A DNA stretch of 64,000 nucleotides. It comes from Stictocephala bisonia. Its lineage: Eukaryota > Arthropoda > Insecta > Hemiptera > Membracidae. The stretch spans positions 437,634 through 501,633 of the forward strand of contig JAQJVL010000614.1 of the NCBI GenBank assembly GCA_035578905.1. Reading direction: 5' to 3'. Of the stretch, positions 25,084 through 36,330 are shown one piece after another (the stretch's first letter is position 1; every line of letters begins with the position of its first letter). Below the pieces are notes generated by a model. It worked only from the letters and a program-made list of their open reading frames with translations. It did no database searches and was not told the DNA's origin. The position numbers and the translations under genes were made by a program.

Positions 25084-25250
25084 CGTTTCAGCAGTCGCCA
25101 TTCTAGTGACTACAGCCAATATTGACGTTTCAGCAGTCGCCATCTAGCAACTACAGCCAATATTGACGTTTCAGCAGTCGCCATTCTAGCGACTACAGCC
25201 AATATTGACGTTTCAGCAGTCGCCATTCTAGCGACTACAGCCAATATTGA
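25084..25250. repeat. 42-bp tandem repeat, four copies, each with a small hairpin
   Basis: CGTTTCAGCAGTCGCC starts at 25084, 25126, 25167 and 25209 (period 42 bp, one 41-bp copy). Each unit contains GTCGC-CATTCTA-GCGAC, a 5-bp stem with a 7-nt loop; the first two copies carry substitutions in the stem. The frame on the minus strand (repeating ILAVVARMATAETS) follows from 42 being divisible by 3. Confidence 0.93.
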
Positions 25251-25521
25251 TGAGTTTCTCGACCGTGACAAGTGTACAGTAGTGTAGTTGAACACTAGTT
25301 TAGCTCATTTGTGAGTCTCTCTGGTCTGAGGAAGACAACTTGATTTACCGAAATCGATTACCATAGTATTTTTATTTTGGTACCTATATTTTACTACATC
25401 TGTAATATTTAAGCGTCACTTGAATTGTACCATAAAATACCTCTATTGTACTAATAATTTCTAAGTGATTATGCACTAATTACTAGTATTATTAGGAATA
25501 ATATTCAATGTATTTGTATTT

Positions 25522-26391
25522 ATGCGCTTTCTAGACGCCTCACCAATCTTGACTATTTTTATCATCAGTGGGTAGAATCAGGTATATATTTTATGAGAAT
25601 CCTTTTTTTATTCCGCGGAAATAAGGTTTTATATGAAAAAAACATAAATTCAAAATTTTTAGCAATTTATTTTTCGATTTATCTCCATAATTCTTCGTGA
25701 TTGTTTCATATTTTTTTTAGTTTGGTATAGTTTTTAATAACGAACACAACACTATGTTGGTCTACAACAATTTTTTTATGTGGAGCTAGACTGCATGTAT
25801 TCATATATGTATTTTTAATGGATTATTTTATTTTACCTGGCCACACAACTAGATTAAGTGGCCAGTACATTTCCAAACAATTTATTTGTTATACTCTTGT
25901 AACTTAATTGTGGAAATAAATCATTTATTCATTATTTATTCATTTATTCATTATTTCTCGAGATATTATGAAAAAACTACGTCTACGACAAATCACCTAT
26001 GGTGCCCATATGCACAACGTTAATAGGAGCTATGACTGGCCACGAAAAGCAAATTCGCACGTACTCCTGCGAATTTAATGCAAATAATGAATTTTTGTTG
26101 GGTATATAGACGATTAGGATAAGTTAGGTTGTTTGGTTATATAAGTAAAAAGTGAATTTTTCGGGCCGAAAAGTTAAGTTTATTGAAAAACCAATGATAT
26201 ATTCTTGTTCTGAATAAAAACAAGTAAAATTTTAAGTTGGTTTTCTCATTATCACATATAAACTGTTTTTTAAATTTTTGAGTAAAAAATAGAGTTTTCC
26301 GCGGCTAAAATCAAACTCAAGAATTAAATACTCATAATTTACCAGTTTTTCGACAATAAATCGCATTTTTAGAGGCGTCTAGAAAGTGCAT
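25522..26391. mobile_element. 870-bp MITE candidate with 20-bp terminal inverted repeats
   Basis: ATGCGCTTTCTAGACGCCTC at 25522-25541 pairs with GAGGCGTCTAGAAAGTGCAT at 26372-26391, with one mismatch. Inner CCGCGG motifs at about 25615 and 26300 also lie symmetrically. The interior is non-coding and AT-rich; a TTATTCATT microsatellite lies at about 25918-25960. No confident target duplication, so superfamily is unassigned. Confidence 0.6.
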
Positions 26392-27635
26392 GGTTACCAA
26401 TGCATTTATAGTAAACTGTATTATTAATGCCAGTTATTGTATAGTACCACAACAACTGTTATACAGTTCAATAAGCGCATGCGGCTGTAACACTTGGGGT
26501 TCATTGCAGGAAGCTGTGAAAGATATTTGCCAATTATAGAGCTGGTGCCGACCGAAAGAGCCGTTCCAGCTTTAATTGCAGAGTAATGACTCTCTCGCTT
26601 TGTCAGAAGTTTATGCCATAGTTTCCTGATTACAGCCGTCTATAATGTAGAAACCTTACAATACTTTGCTAATTACTCTGAAGATTCTTTACGTGCTAAA
26701 AAGTTAAATTAATGCACAGCTTAAAATAAGCTCAGATAAAATTGTAAGCAATCTACATATTTTAAATAACCAATACTTTTTAAAACATAAACAAAATAAA
26801 TTTCAATGTTATAAGCAAACTTAATAACACATGTGAAACGTCGTGATAAATACACTTTATCATCCCAAAAATATAAAAATTTATATATTTTAAATTTTAC
26901 TAGTGAGTGAAGTAGAAAAAGGTCTAAATTTTTTAGAGGTAAATCTTTTTATTCGCATTTAATATTTAAATAACATTTAAATATTATCTGACTTTCATTT
27001 TAAATGCTTATTAAAGTCCCATCTTTTTAAAGTATAATACTAAACTACATTATACATCATCAGTTTTCTGGTAGTTTAATTTTAATTTAACTATTTTTTT
27101 ATTTAGTCCATACTTCTTAAATTTTCACATTTAATTTAGAGCAACATCTTTGAAAAACGTTACATTGTAATTCATCACTCCTAACAATGATTATAAAAAC
27201 TGTTCAATTAGAGACCACTATTTTCAATCGATGTTAACTAAATTAAATTCAACAATAAACGGATTTTGAAAATTGTAACTTTTATAATTTTATGCTTGAA
27301 ATATTATTTAATTTTTGTTTCGTGGTTGTAAAAGGATAAGCATAAAAGCACACTTTCACGCAACACGTATAAAAAAGCAATATCTATGGTTGAATTTCGA
27401 TTTTATTCTTCATATTTTTAATTGATTGCATGATTAAGCAAATAAACTAAGATAATTTGATGACTTGCAATCTTGACGCTATAAAATTAAACTTAAATTA
27501 CACGTTGGAATATCATTTATTAAGGATTGACGATAACTTATCAAAGAAGTACTTTATTTTGCTCCTTGTTACAAAGCAAAAGCTGCAATTTCCCAGAATT
27601 TGTGAAAACTTAGTATATTATTTTAGACATATATG
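26392..27635. other. AT-rich spacer
   Basis: No supported feature. A more GC-rich patch at 26475-26650 has no recognisable coding or RNA signature. Confidence 0.5.
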
Positions 27636-28740
27636 AATGAATGAATATGAAGTTTATTCCAACAAAATAATATATGGATACATCAAATACAATTATTTGG
27701 AACAATAATCATTTCCAGTAACCATGACTATGAGTTATTTACTATAAAAGTTCATTTCTATTGAGTCTTCTGTCTTATCACTTATCTTATCAGTACCAGT
27801 GGGCTAGTTGTGATGACGCCTCATCAGGATCGCTTCTAAATACTTCTGAACCACAACAACTAAATTAAAAGTTACAGCAAAGTTCGTAATTATTGGTGTA
27901 TAAATCACGTAATTTTATAAGGTCTTTATTCAGATGGTCATATATTTTTTCATAGTTGTCATTAGAATATACTGAACAAAAATCGTCTGCCGCTTGGCCG
28001 TTAAAAGTTGTTTTTGATAGATCATTTATAAAGACGATAAAAGGAGTACGGTAGCAGAAAGAACGAGCCTAGCAGAACTCCTTTACTAATTGACTTTGAC
28101 TGACTTAACTTGCACACCTTCACATAGGTAACTGTTAAACCAATCGTTAGCCACACTACGAATTCCTGCCATTTCCGGTTTATAAAACAGAATATTGCTA
28201 TTTACCATGTCGATAGCTTTCCAAAAGTTTGTGAATAGTGATGTTGTTTTCTTACTGTTGTTTATACTTAAAACCCATTCAACAAATAATGGAATTGCGT
28301 CCTCTGTCGATCTTCCCTTTATGAAACCAAATTGATTTCCGCTAAAAAAGTTTTGAGAATCAAGGAATTGCAGAAGGCGTTTCCACATTAGCTTTTCTAA
28401 TATTTTAGAAAATGTTGGAAGTAAACTAATAGGCCGTAGGTTATCTATTTTAAGATTATTGGGGGTTTTTAACAAAGGAATGACAATACTATTTTAAAAC
28501 AACTCGGAAAAATCCCTGTAATAAAACTAAGGATAAATATGTATTTTAATTGTGAAGCAATTATTTTAGTAACATATTTAACTCTACTGAAATACTATCT
28601 ACTCCACGAGACTTTTGGTTTTATTAATTTTGAGATAGTTGAAACAATTTCATCCTCATTGGTTTCATAAATAAACAATGAGTTAGGGCATTTAGTGTGT
28701 AGATATCCTCCTATATAAGGCAAATCCATTTGAACTTCGA
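27636..28740 (-). pseudogene. second non-LTR retrotransposon relic (reverse transcriptase)
   Basis: Read on the minus strand from 28740 leftwards. First comes a pre-RT segment with FIYETNEDEIVSTIS. The open block at 28475-28086 carries the early RT motifs IDNLRPISLLPTFSKILE, NQFGFIKGRSTEDAI and a KAIDMVNS motif corresponding to the first catalytic Asp region. In another frame near 28030-27870 comes a block with AADDF in the position of the catalytic YADD, followed by LNKDLIKLRDLYTNN. Between these blocks the VPQG-type segment is largely lost, so there is an internal deletion. The left end carries an ATGAATGAATGA tandem (27633-27645) resembling the microsatellite 3' tail of such elements. It belongs to the CR1/jockey-type group but is a different family from the 7.5-9.9 kb copy. 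Inactive. Confidence 0.82.
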
Positions 28741-29018
28741 AATATTTCAAAATTATTTACATAATCATAATTTTATATAAAGTTTTATTTTACTATAACC
28801 ATATGATAATATATAACTTATTTAATATTTTTTTATTTTGTTGTTTAATTATTTTGTGCTTATTTTGATAACTCATGCCACTGTAAAAACTTTAAAAAGC
28901 AATAAATCATTAAGAGATTATATGCAATTTAAAAATAATTACATAGTAATAAATTATATATGTTAAATAGAATTTAACAAGAAATTCTCTGTAGCGAAAA
29001 GGTTATTTGAAGGGAGTT
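28741..29018. other. AT-rich spacer
   Basis: Nothing recognised between the non-LTR relic and the dispersed repeat. Confidence 0.4.
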
Positions 29019-29165
29019 GAGAGAAAACAAAGTGAATTTTACGGTTCTTTGTCCGGCGCTGGACAACAAACCCTTCTTCACTGGAACACAAGGAGTTGTG
29101 TTTATTTGTACTTTCATTACGTAGCTTTTGTGTAACCAACTGTGCACAGTTTGCACACGCACATT
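29019..29165 (-). repeat. dispersed repeat, copy 1 (direct copy at 31812-31945)
   Basis: ACAAAGTGAATTTTACGGTT, CTTTG, ACAACAAA, CACTGG, GTATTTGTACTTT-like and ACGTAGCT segments occur in the same order and orientation at 31812-31945. The minus-strand translations are also similar (SYVMKVQ versus SYVIKYK; TVKFTLFS versus KIHFVLF). It may be the remnant of an open reading frame of an unknown element; neither copy is intact. Confidence 0.6.
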
Positions 29166-29571
29166 CACGTGTTAGGCTTGAATGATTATTTATTCACAGT
29201 ATTAATAATAATCTGTGAGATTAGGAAGTAAACTGAGATAAGATGATGTTAGAAATTCCTCATTTCTTATCGGTTGTCAATGGCCAGAGATTTGTTTGCA
29301 TGTTAAGAATCGTTTGCTTTTTTTATAAGATAAAGTTCAAGTAAACAAATTTAATGTTAGTTTCCATTCATTTAATACATTCAGATCCATTTGCACTGAT
29401 TCAATTTAATCTAGAATAATTTAATCTTGATTTAAACTTAAGACTAGCCAAGAAACGAGTCCACATGGTTAGCTGACAATAATTTAGAAGTTTAATTTAC
29501 AGAATAAATTCAAGCAACTTAAGTTAAACAAAATATTTTAGATTAGTCTCTCTATATTTTATTTATTTTCA

Positions 29572-30049
29572 TTGAGCTTAAGAGAGTTTTTGTGTGAAAT
29601 TGAAGAGGTGGTAGATATTTTTAATCAAGTTCTGGAAGAAGATTGTGATGAAATAATTAGTCGACCACCTAAAAAACAAAGTGTAGTCCGAGGGTCAATC
29701 GGTTTCTTGTTTGGGATGAAGAGAAAATTTAAAACGTTTTGCTTTACGGAAAGTGACTGCAATGACAGGATTACATAAAATAAAATACCTAATTTGTAGC
29801 CAAAATAGGAAAAAATATGTTCTTTCTCCATATTTTTTGATTGCATTAAGGTATTATATAAGTGGAAATATATTGTTGGATATTGGCGATCAAAGAGGAG
29901 TAAATGTAAGTGAAGTTAGCAGAGTTGTTCATAAAGTATATCGTGCAATCGCCAATCTATTACAAGGTTACATTACCATGCCTACTGCACAAGATGATAT
30001 TGTCAAACTAAAAGGAGAATTTTACAAAATAGTAAAATTTTCTAACTGA
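29572..30049 (+). pseudogene. PIF/Harbinger (HARBI1-like) transposase N-terminal fragment
   Basis: Two overlapping frames with a shift near 29755-29778. The first (29572-29778) gives an acidic start with EIEEVVDIFNQVLEED. The second carries SPYFLIALRYYISGNILLDI, then GDQRGVNVSEVSRVV and VYRAIANLLQGYITMP. That series matches the helix-turn-helix region at the start of HARBI1-type transposases: a line about the alpha-helical ALRYYATG block, then GVS-STVSRVV. The catalytic DDE half is absent downstream, where the 36-bp minisatellite starts. Start at 29572 is provisional. Non-functional. Confidence 0.8.
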
Positions 30050-30075
30050 ACTACTGCAGAATAATGGACACATGT

Positions 30076-30104
30076 TGAATTATTCACCAGGTGGGGATAA
30101 TTCA
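30076..30104. repeat. perfect 8-bp hairpin beside the G-rich minisatellite
   Basis: TGAATTAT (30076-30083) pairs with ATAATTCA (30097-30104); the loop itself contains CACCAGGTG. It lies about 80 bp left of the minisatellite block, as hairpins do near the 50-52 kb blocks. Confidence 0.55.
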
Positions 30105-30182
30105 GAGTTCTATCGAACATAAAACGCTTCTTTTATATGTGCAAACTGTGTATCCCTCATAATGCATACTACACAACCTTCT

Positions 30183-30516
30183 TGACCCACCCACCCACCA
30201 ACCCATACACGTACAGTATTATTGACCCACCCACCCATACACGTACAGTAGTATTGACCCACCCACCCACCCATACACGTACAGTGGTATTGACCCACCC
30301 ACCCACCCATACACGTACAGTAGTATTGACCCACCCATCCACCCTTACGCGTACAGTATTATTGACCCACCCACCCACCCATACACGTACAATATTATTG
30401 ACCCAACCACCCATCCATACACGTACAGTGGTATTGGCCCACCCACCCCGACCACCACCCACCTATACACATACATTGGTATTGACCCACCCGTCCACCC
30501 ATACACGTACAGTGAT
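30183..30516 (-). repeat. 36-bp G-quadruplex minisatellite, block A (G-rich on minus strand)
   Basis: About nine units of roughly 36 bp. On the + strand each reads GACCCACCCACCCACCCATA followed by CACGTACAGTRGTATT. The minus strand contains GGGTGGGTGGGTGGG, four G3 runs separated by single bases, which is a canonical strong quadruplex motif. The open frames on both strands across it are repeat artefacts. The same unit appears in three more places at 50.4-52.1 kb. Confidence 0.95.
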
Positions 30517-30529
30517 ATTGGCATTTCTG

Positions 30530-31811
30530 CAAATTCGTGAGATAGTTTGATGCTGGCCATGATCTACTCATGATGCTCGAATATTCGTCTACCTTTAAAA
30601 GGAGAGTTAAACACAGGTTCTTTTTTGTGAGACAGCGGCTATGTACAAAAGAACTAGAACAACCGTCAAACTACTGTATCAGGAATCGCAGGTGAGAACT
30701 AGTAATCCAGTAGAATGTGTATAAATATGCTGTCTGCAAACTTTTCCAATAATCGCTAAAGGCATTAGATTACAACGTCAAAAAGTAAATAGTTGTTTTC
30801 GCCACTTCTGTTTTAAATAATATAGTGTGTGTGAGAAATGAACAAGTTCCTCCAGTGTCCGAAGAAGATCAGGCAGCTATTAATTTTGTTATCAGCATTT
30901 ATCCTCAGCCTGTGAACCGTATAGACACAACTATCACTGTGAAGCTTAAACAGACCATAAAATACTTCCAAAGCCTCAGACGGCCAACATGGCAATTAAA
31001 TTAAGTATACAGTTTATTTTTATAAAGCCAATTTATTAATTAAAAAATCTGAACTATGCAAAATAATGGTATAAACAAGAATATTGACAAATATTAAACA
31101 AATAAATTACTTTTCAGGATTTATTCCATTCTTTTTCATTATTCAGCACTATATCCATAGTTTTAAGCTTTAGGACCAATTTAGGCTGTCAATACGTATC
31201 TTTTGTCCCTCTTATTTCAATACCTGTTCTTTTTAGACAAAAGTCAACTACTGCTCAAATATCTTTTTCTGCATCTTAATCACTTCCTCCTGGAATGAGG
31301 TAAGGCTATTTATGTTTCTTGAAACAGTTAAAAAAAACTTAAATCCAGCTCAAAAGGTTGATGTAGGCAATATTTTAAGTTTTTTACCTGCTCAAAATCA
31401 ACTTCACTCACATTTACTCCTTCAGTGATTCATCAACTGACTCTCTTTCAGTTGACGACAGAACTTCCATGTCTCAGATACTAATGATATCATCTTCAAT
31501 GTATGTAAAGTCCATTTCACTGTCTACAGTTACAAAAGCATAGTCACACTGAACGTGTATGATTGTGTGGAAGAGTAATCACCACACACGTCTGATGAGT
31601 GTACATGAATGTTAACATCCAGAGAATGGTACACATAGATACAAACAATATGTTTGGATGGGCCAGTGGGTGTGTGGGCGGCAGGGAGGGTATTGACACG
31701 TTTTGTGGATTAATAGACTTTGTACCATACTCTTATTTATCACAACATCTATTTTAAACACTGCTCTAAAACGACTATTCTTGGTAGAATAACATTTATT
31801 CAAGGGAAGGT
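30530..31811. other. spacer with possible decayed ORF on the minus strand
   Basis: No intact gene. On the minus strand between about 31500 and 31150 a frame with several stops gives an acidic stretch (DMEVLSSTERESVDESLKE) and a later VVDFCLKRTGIEIRGTKD. This could be a dead transposon ORF but matches nothing I can name. 30813-30995 (-) is a short open frame of unknown meaning. Confidence 0.35.
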
Positions 31812-31945
31812 AGAATAGAACAAAGTGAATTTTATGGTTCTTTGCCCAAAACCGAACAACAAAATCTCCACTGGTAGACAACCCCCGAATGTATTTGTAC
31901 TTTATAACGTAGCTATTGCGAAACTGGCTCAAACCTGGGCATATT
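31812..31945 (-). repeat. dispersed repeat, copy 2 (partner of 29019-29165)
   Basis: Same order and orientation of motifs as the copy 2.8 kb to the left (AACAAAGTGAATTTTATGGT, CACTGG, GTATTTGTACTTTATAACG). The 106-residue minus-strand frame 31612-31932 crosses it. Together the copies flank the HARBI1 relic and minisatellite block A. Confidence 0.6.
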
Positions 31946-32935
31946 GATAACGTTTATAAAAATATGCATTGATTAATGCGTGAATATTGGGATGTATTTA
32001 TAGTATATCAATTATTGCAAAAAATGATATAAAGATATTTCAATTATTTCTTTACTTTGAACTTGAAACAAAGTTAACAAAATACGTTTCTCCTACGTTG
32101 AAAATATATTGAAATGTAAAAATATTAATAAAAAAGTTTGCAATTATTGATGAAAGTAAATAAACAACCCAGCTCCACATTTGTTGTATAAAATACAGTA
32201 ACAACAAAGCAACTTGTCTGTCTCCACGAGACGTAATACCTGCTGTCTATAATTAGATAATGAACCGAAAAATGCATGCCCTATTTTTAATTTTTTATGT
32301 TTCTCATTAAATATGCATCTTAAAAAGCTATTAGCTATTTGCTATCATTTGTCAAAGGTGCTTGGGAAAAATCTTTTATAACGCTTTTATTTTTTTAACT
32401 TTATCTTGTATTCAAATATTTAATGGCATAATTAAGAGATTACTCGTTAAATATTCAACGAATACTTTGTAATGAAAAAAATAATACTTGGCTTGGAACT
32501 ACCAAGCTTCCATTTTATAGTTAAAGATCAAAGGTACCATTGAAAGCATTATGTTTGCAGCTGTCAACTAATTTTAATATTAAAAACCTGTTATTTAAAA
32601 CACAAATTTATTTTAAATTATAAGCGATAAAAGTTGTCATTACATTAAGAAAACGCATTATAAGCTGAAACAAAACCTGTTTTATATTACTTATGTACGT
32701 TAAAACAGGTTAGAAGTGTTCTAATTTAAAATTATAATAATGGTTTTTCATAAATCTTAGTTTTATTTATTAAAAGCTTGAAGACAGTTTGTGACTGAGT
32801 GAATGTGAATGTTTTTGGGGCACGTAATATTGTACACCACGGTGATGTAATACCCTCTACATTACCTCACTAATATGGTCCTTCCACAATTGTCCCTTGC
32901 GCTCAACGACAATACTCAACTACCTTGACACTTGT
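31946..32935. other. AT-rich spacer
   Basis: No supported feature. Confidence 0.5.
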
Positions 32936-33292
32936 TGTCGACCATTTTGGTTTTAATCCCATAAGAACAACATTATTTTCGAACCGAACAAATGATCACG
33001 AGTATCAAAACCAAATGGATTAAAAAAAAAATACATTTGATCACGAATGAGTTTGCACATTTGAATTGCACTGCAATTTCCTATTAGTTTTGTAGACAAA
33101 ATATTTAAAAAAATTATTTTGAAGTTTTTATTTTCATCTATTTTTCAAAATCAGGCGTACGTACTAAAAATATCAAAAGAAAAACCAATGTGCAATATGA
33201 TAACGTTTTAAGTGACATCATGTAAAGATTTTTGTCAGTAAATAACGGGAAAATATGGGTTCCTTTTTGGATTAAAACCAACATAGACGACA
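32936..33292. mobile_element. 357-bp inverted-repeat element, MITE candidate
   Basis: TGTCG (32936-32940) and TTGGTTTTAATCC (32947-32959) have their reverse complements in the same spacing at 33269-33281 and 33288-33292. An AAC follows the long block on both sides at similar distance. The interior is AT-rich and non-coding. No confident target duplication. Confidence 0.45.
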
Positions 33293-34072
33293 GTTTGTGC
33301 AGGCTCTTAAGGTTTTAAAACTAGGACAGTTAGCACACTAAGAAATGTTGTACGAAAAACAGATACGGTAGTTAAAAGATCTAATTAATTTTTACCTCAG
33401 AGAAGAGAGAAAAGGAGGTCACCTCCAGTATTGCTCTAAATGGGTGTCGAGTCCACCCATTCTAGTCCACCTAGGCCTAGTCGACTAGTCTCTAGTCCAC
33501 CAAGGCCAGCACAATATATCAGCCTCACTCTTTTTCTCCTCTAAATCCTCAAGTATAAACGTAATAATTGTTACTTCACATTTATAAACATGAACATTCG
33601 TTGTAATCTAACCACCACTGAAGCGTTCACTGGGGCAATTATAAAGTGCCTTGGTTTCACTTTTATCTATGTACCTATCCAAATAGAATTGAGCCAGAAA
33701 ATAAGTGCCCTGCGTTTTATATTGAGTTCTCTTAACGGTTTCAGCAGCGGTGGGTGCGTCAATTAATGCGAATTAAATTGTTAAAAATTTAAACTTATAT
33801 ACTCAATTTTAAACACGCAATAGATATTTTACTAGCTATTGTTTACTTAATTTCTTTACATGCTCATCCACTTTTGTACCCATTATTTATTCTTTGACTA
33901 TATGTTCAACAAAGTAGTTTTGGAATTTATTATATATAATTGCAAATCTATTTATAAAATAGTGGTTATTTATGTTTTTTCAAAGGTTTTTTAATATTAT
34001 ATTTAACGGAATATGAGGCTTGTCAGTTAGCTGAAAATCAGACTAACACTATGTGGTTCGGTTTCGGATTCC
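33293..34072. other. spacer
   Basis: No gene recognised. A patch at 33450-33510 has repeated TCTAGTCCACC-like motifs, too short and irregular to call an array. Confidence 0.45.
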
Positions 34073-34457
34073 ACGTAAAGCTGAAGGTCCGTTGGTTAGT
34101 AACAATGACTGTGTTCGGTCATCTACTCTCATTCACCCATGTCTCTACGTAAAGCTGAAGGTCCGTTGGTTAGCCCTGAGAGGACAGGTGGACCTTGGTT
34201 AGTAACAATGACTGTGCTCGGTCATCTACTCTCATTCACCCATGTCTCTACGTAAAGCTGAAGGTCCGTTGGTTAGCCCTGGCAGGACAGGTGGACCTTG
34301 GTTAGTAACAATGACTGTGCTCGGTCATCTACTCTCATTCACCCATGTCTCTACGTAAAGCTGAAGGTCCGTTGGTTAGCCCTGGCAGGACAGGTGGACC
34401 TTGGTTAGTAACAATGACTGTGTTCGGTCATCTACTCTCATTCACCCATGTCTCTAC
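34073..34457 (+). repeat. 103-bp tandem repeat, three and a half near-identical copies
   Basis: ACGTAAAGCTGAAGGTCCG starts at 34073, 34147, 34250 and 34353. The last three units are 103 bp each; the first is 74 bp because it lacks the segment from GCCCTG to GACCTTGGTTA. The copies differ at only a few bases (GAGAGG versus GGCAGG; TGTTCGG versus TGCTCGG), so the array is recent. It is richer in GC than its surroundings. No coding frame persists because 103 is not a multiple of 3. Confidence 0.95.
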
Positions 34458-35884
34458 GATCAATAATAATGAATAATTTTTTTAATAAATTTATAAAACT
34501 TAGAACAAGAATTTAATATTATAAGATTCAAGATAAATAAATGACGTCAACGTGCATATAGATCCTAATTTGAAAAGTTGGTAAGATACATTTCCGAAAT
34601 GACAAATCGATACTAACGGAATAAAAGAAGGTATTTATATAATGAATTAAAGGTATGAACATTTACTAAAACATTAATAAGAATTGTCTTGGTAGAGATA
34701 TTAGTCAGGAAATACTAAAACAGTAAAAACTGTATGACTAATTAAATAGTACAAATAGAAAGTACCTGGTTAAAAGTATTTACTAGAATTAGTCTATTAT
34801 AAAATATCAAAGAAAAATTCAATTCAATTGGAATAGTTGAAAGAAAACCCGAAACAGAAGTACGAGGTATAAACACCAACTTCTGTATATTAATTTCATT
34901 AACTAAAAGTACAAAAGCATGTTCGGGATATTTTTACTTACCAAAAAGTGTTATTTCGAAAACATATATTTGTACCAATTTTTAATATATAGAAATAAAT
35001 AAAATAATGAAATCACTGCTAATATTAAAGTGTAACAAGAAATTGGAAACAGCAAGGTAAAAGTATATATTTTTATTTTAAATTTAACTTAAGTAATATT
35101 TTTGTATCAATCTGATTCTATTTAATTTACAGGACACAAGAAAATATTACAATGGATGGATGATTCTAAGCCCCCACATGTGATATTAATATAAAAAGCC
35201 ATTGTGTATCAAAAATGGCTTTGATAAATAGAGTACCACACTTGATTAAAGGTTAAATTTGACCCTTTAATGCTACACAAACGGTTGCATCCCCTTAAGG
35301 GGAGGGAAACAAAAAATACGAAAACTTTTATTTGTTCTCTATTATCGAGTTTTGCTGCTTAAAATTACTTGCTATAGCCTGAAGATGGCTTATTTAGTTC
35401 AATTTTTTAACATACATTCACAGAGAGTAATGAAATAAACTCTTTATAATTGTACGTTGAATAATGTACTGGATATTTAAACAATATAACTATATATTTA
35501 ATTAGTGGTAACATTTTAATATTAAACATATATTTTAGTACAATACACTAATTTCTTATATATAATCGCCAGTGACGTAGCTCTTAGCGAATTCATGCTC
35601 GATTACATGATACAAAAAACAACTTTATAACCCATACAATCTAAAAAAGAAATTTTTATGGTTAGAAATATTAAATATCCAAGAGCATACATATAGCATT
35701 TAAAATAATAAAAGGTACAAGTATAATTTTCACTAATAATGGGTTTTTATATAATAAATTCTTCTCTTCAAATAATCGACACACGGAATGTAAAAATTCA
35801 TTCAACCTATAACAAAAGTTCCGGGGCTTAGTAAATTCTACGAACCTTTCACTAAAGCTTGAATTAAAGTTGAGTTGAGCGTTA
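34458..35884. other. AT-rich spacer
   Basis: No supported feature. Confidence 0.5.
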
Positions 35885-36330
35885 AATATGCATCGTTGTT
35901 AATCCGTGAGTACTTGCGTGTTCATGAATATGTAGGCTCCACAACTATGGCATAAAAGTTCTTCAGTTCATAGAAAGGTCCATCAAAACATTGTAAACAA
36001 TATGAATGTTAAATGTAGCATCGTTGTTAATCCGTGTGCACTTTCGTGTTCATGAATATGTAAGCTCCACAACTATGGCATAACAGTTCTTCAGTTCATA
36101 GAAAGGTCCATCAACTACTTTATCTTTACTTTGAAACATTGTAAAAAATATAAATGTTAAATGTATTACCACTGTTAATCCGTGAGCACTTGCGTGTTCA
36201 TGAATATGTAAGCTCCACAACTATGGCATAACAGTTCTTCAGTCCATAGAAATGTCCGTCAACTACTTTTTCTTTACTTTTAAACATTGTAAACAATATA
36301 AATGTTAAATGTATTAAGCATTGTTAAGCA
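35885..36330. repeat. tandem repeat of about 124-150 bp, three copies and a partial
   Basis: GTTAATCCGTG followed by GCACTTGCGTGTTCATGAAT and ATGTAAGCTCCACAACTATG recurs three times (units from about 35885, 36009 and 36159), with a truncated fourth near 36306. The first unit is shorter because it lacks the segment ACTACTTTATCTTTACTTTG present in the later ones. Non-coding. Confidence 0.9.

Noticed and set aside
25084..25250. CRISPR-like array
   Set aside because: The units are contiguous and entirely repeated, with no unique spacers; the context is a eukaryotic genome.
30183..30516. Telomeric repeat
   Set aside because: The 36-bp unit is unlike TTAGG or TTAGGG and occurs at several internal sites.
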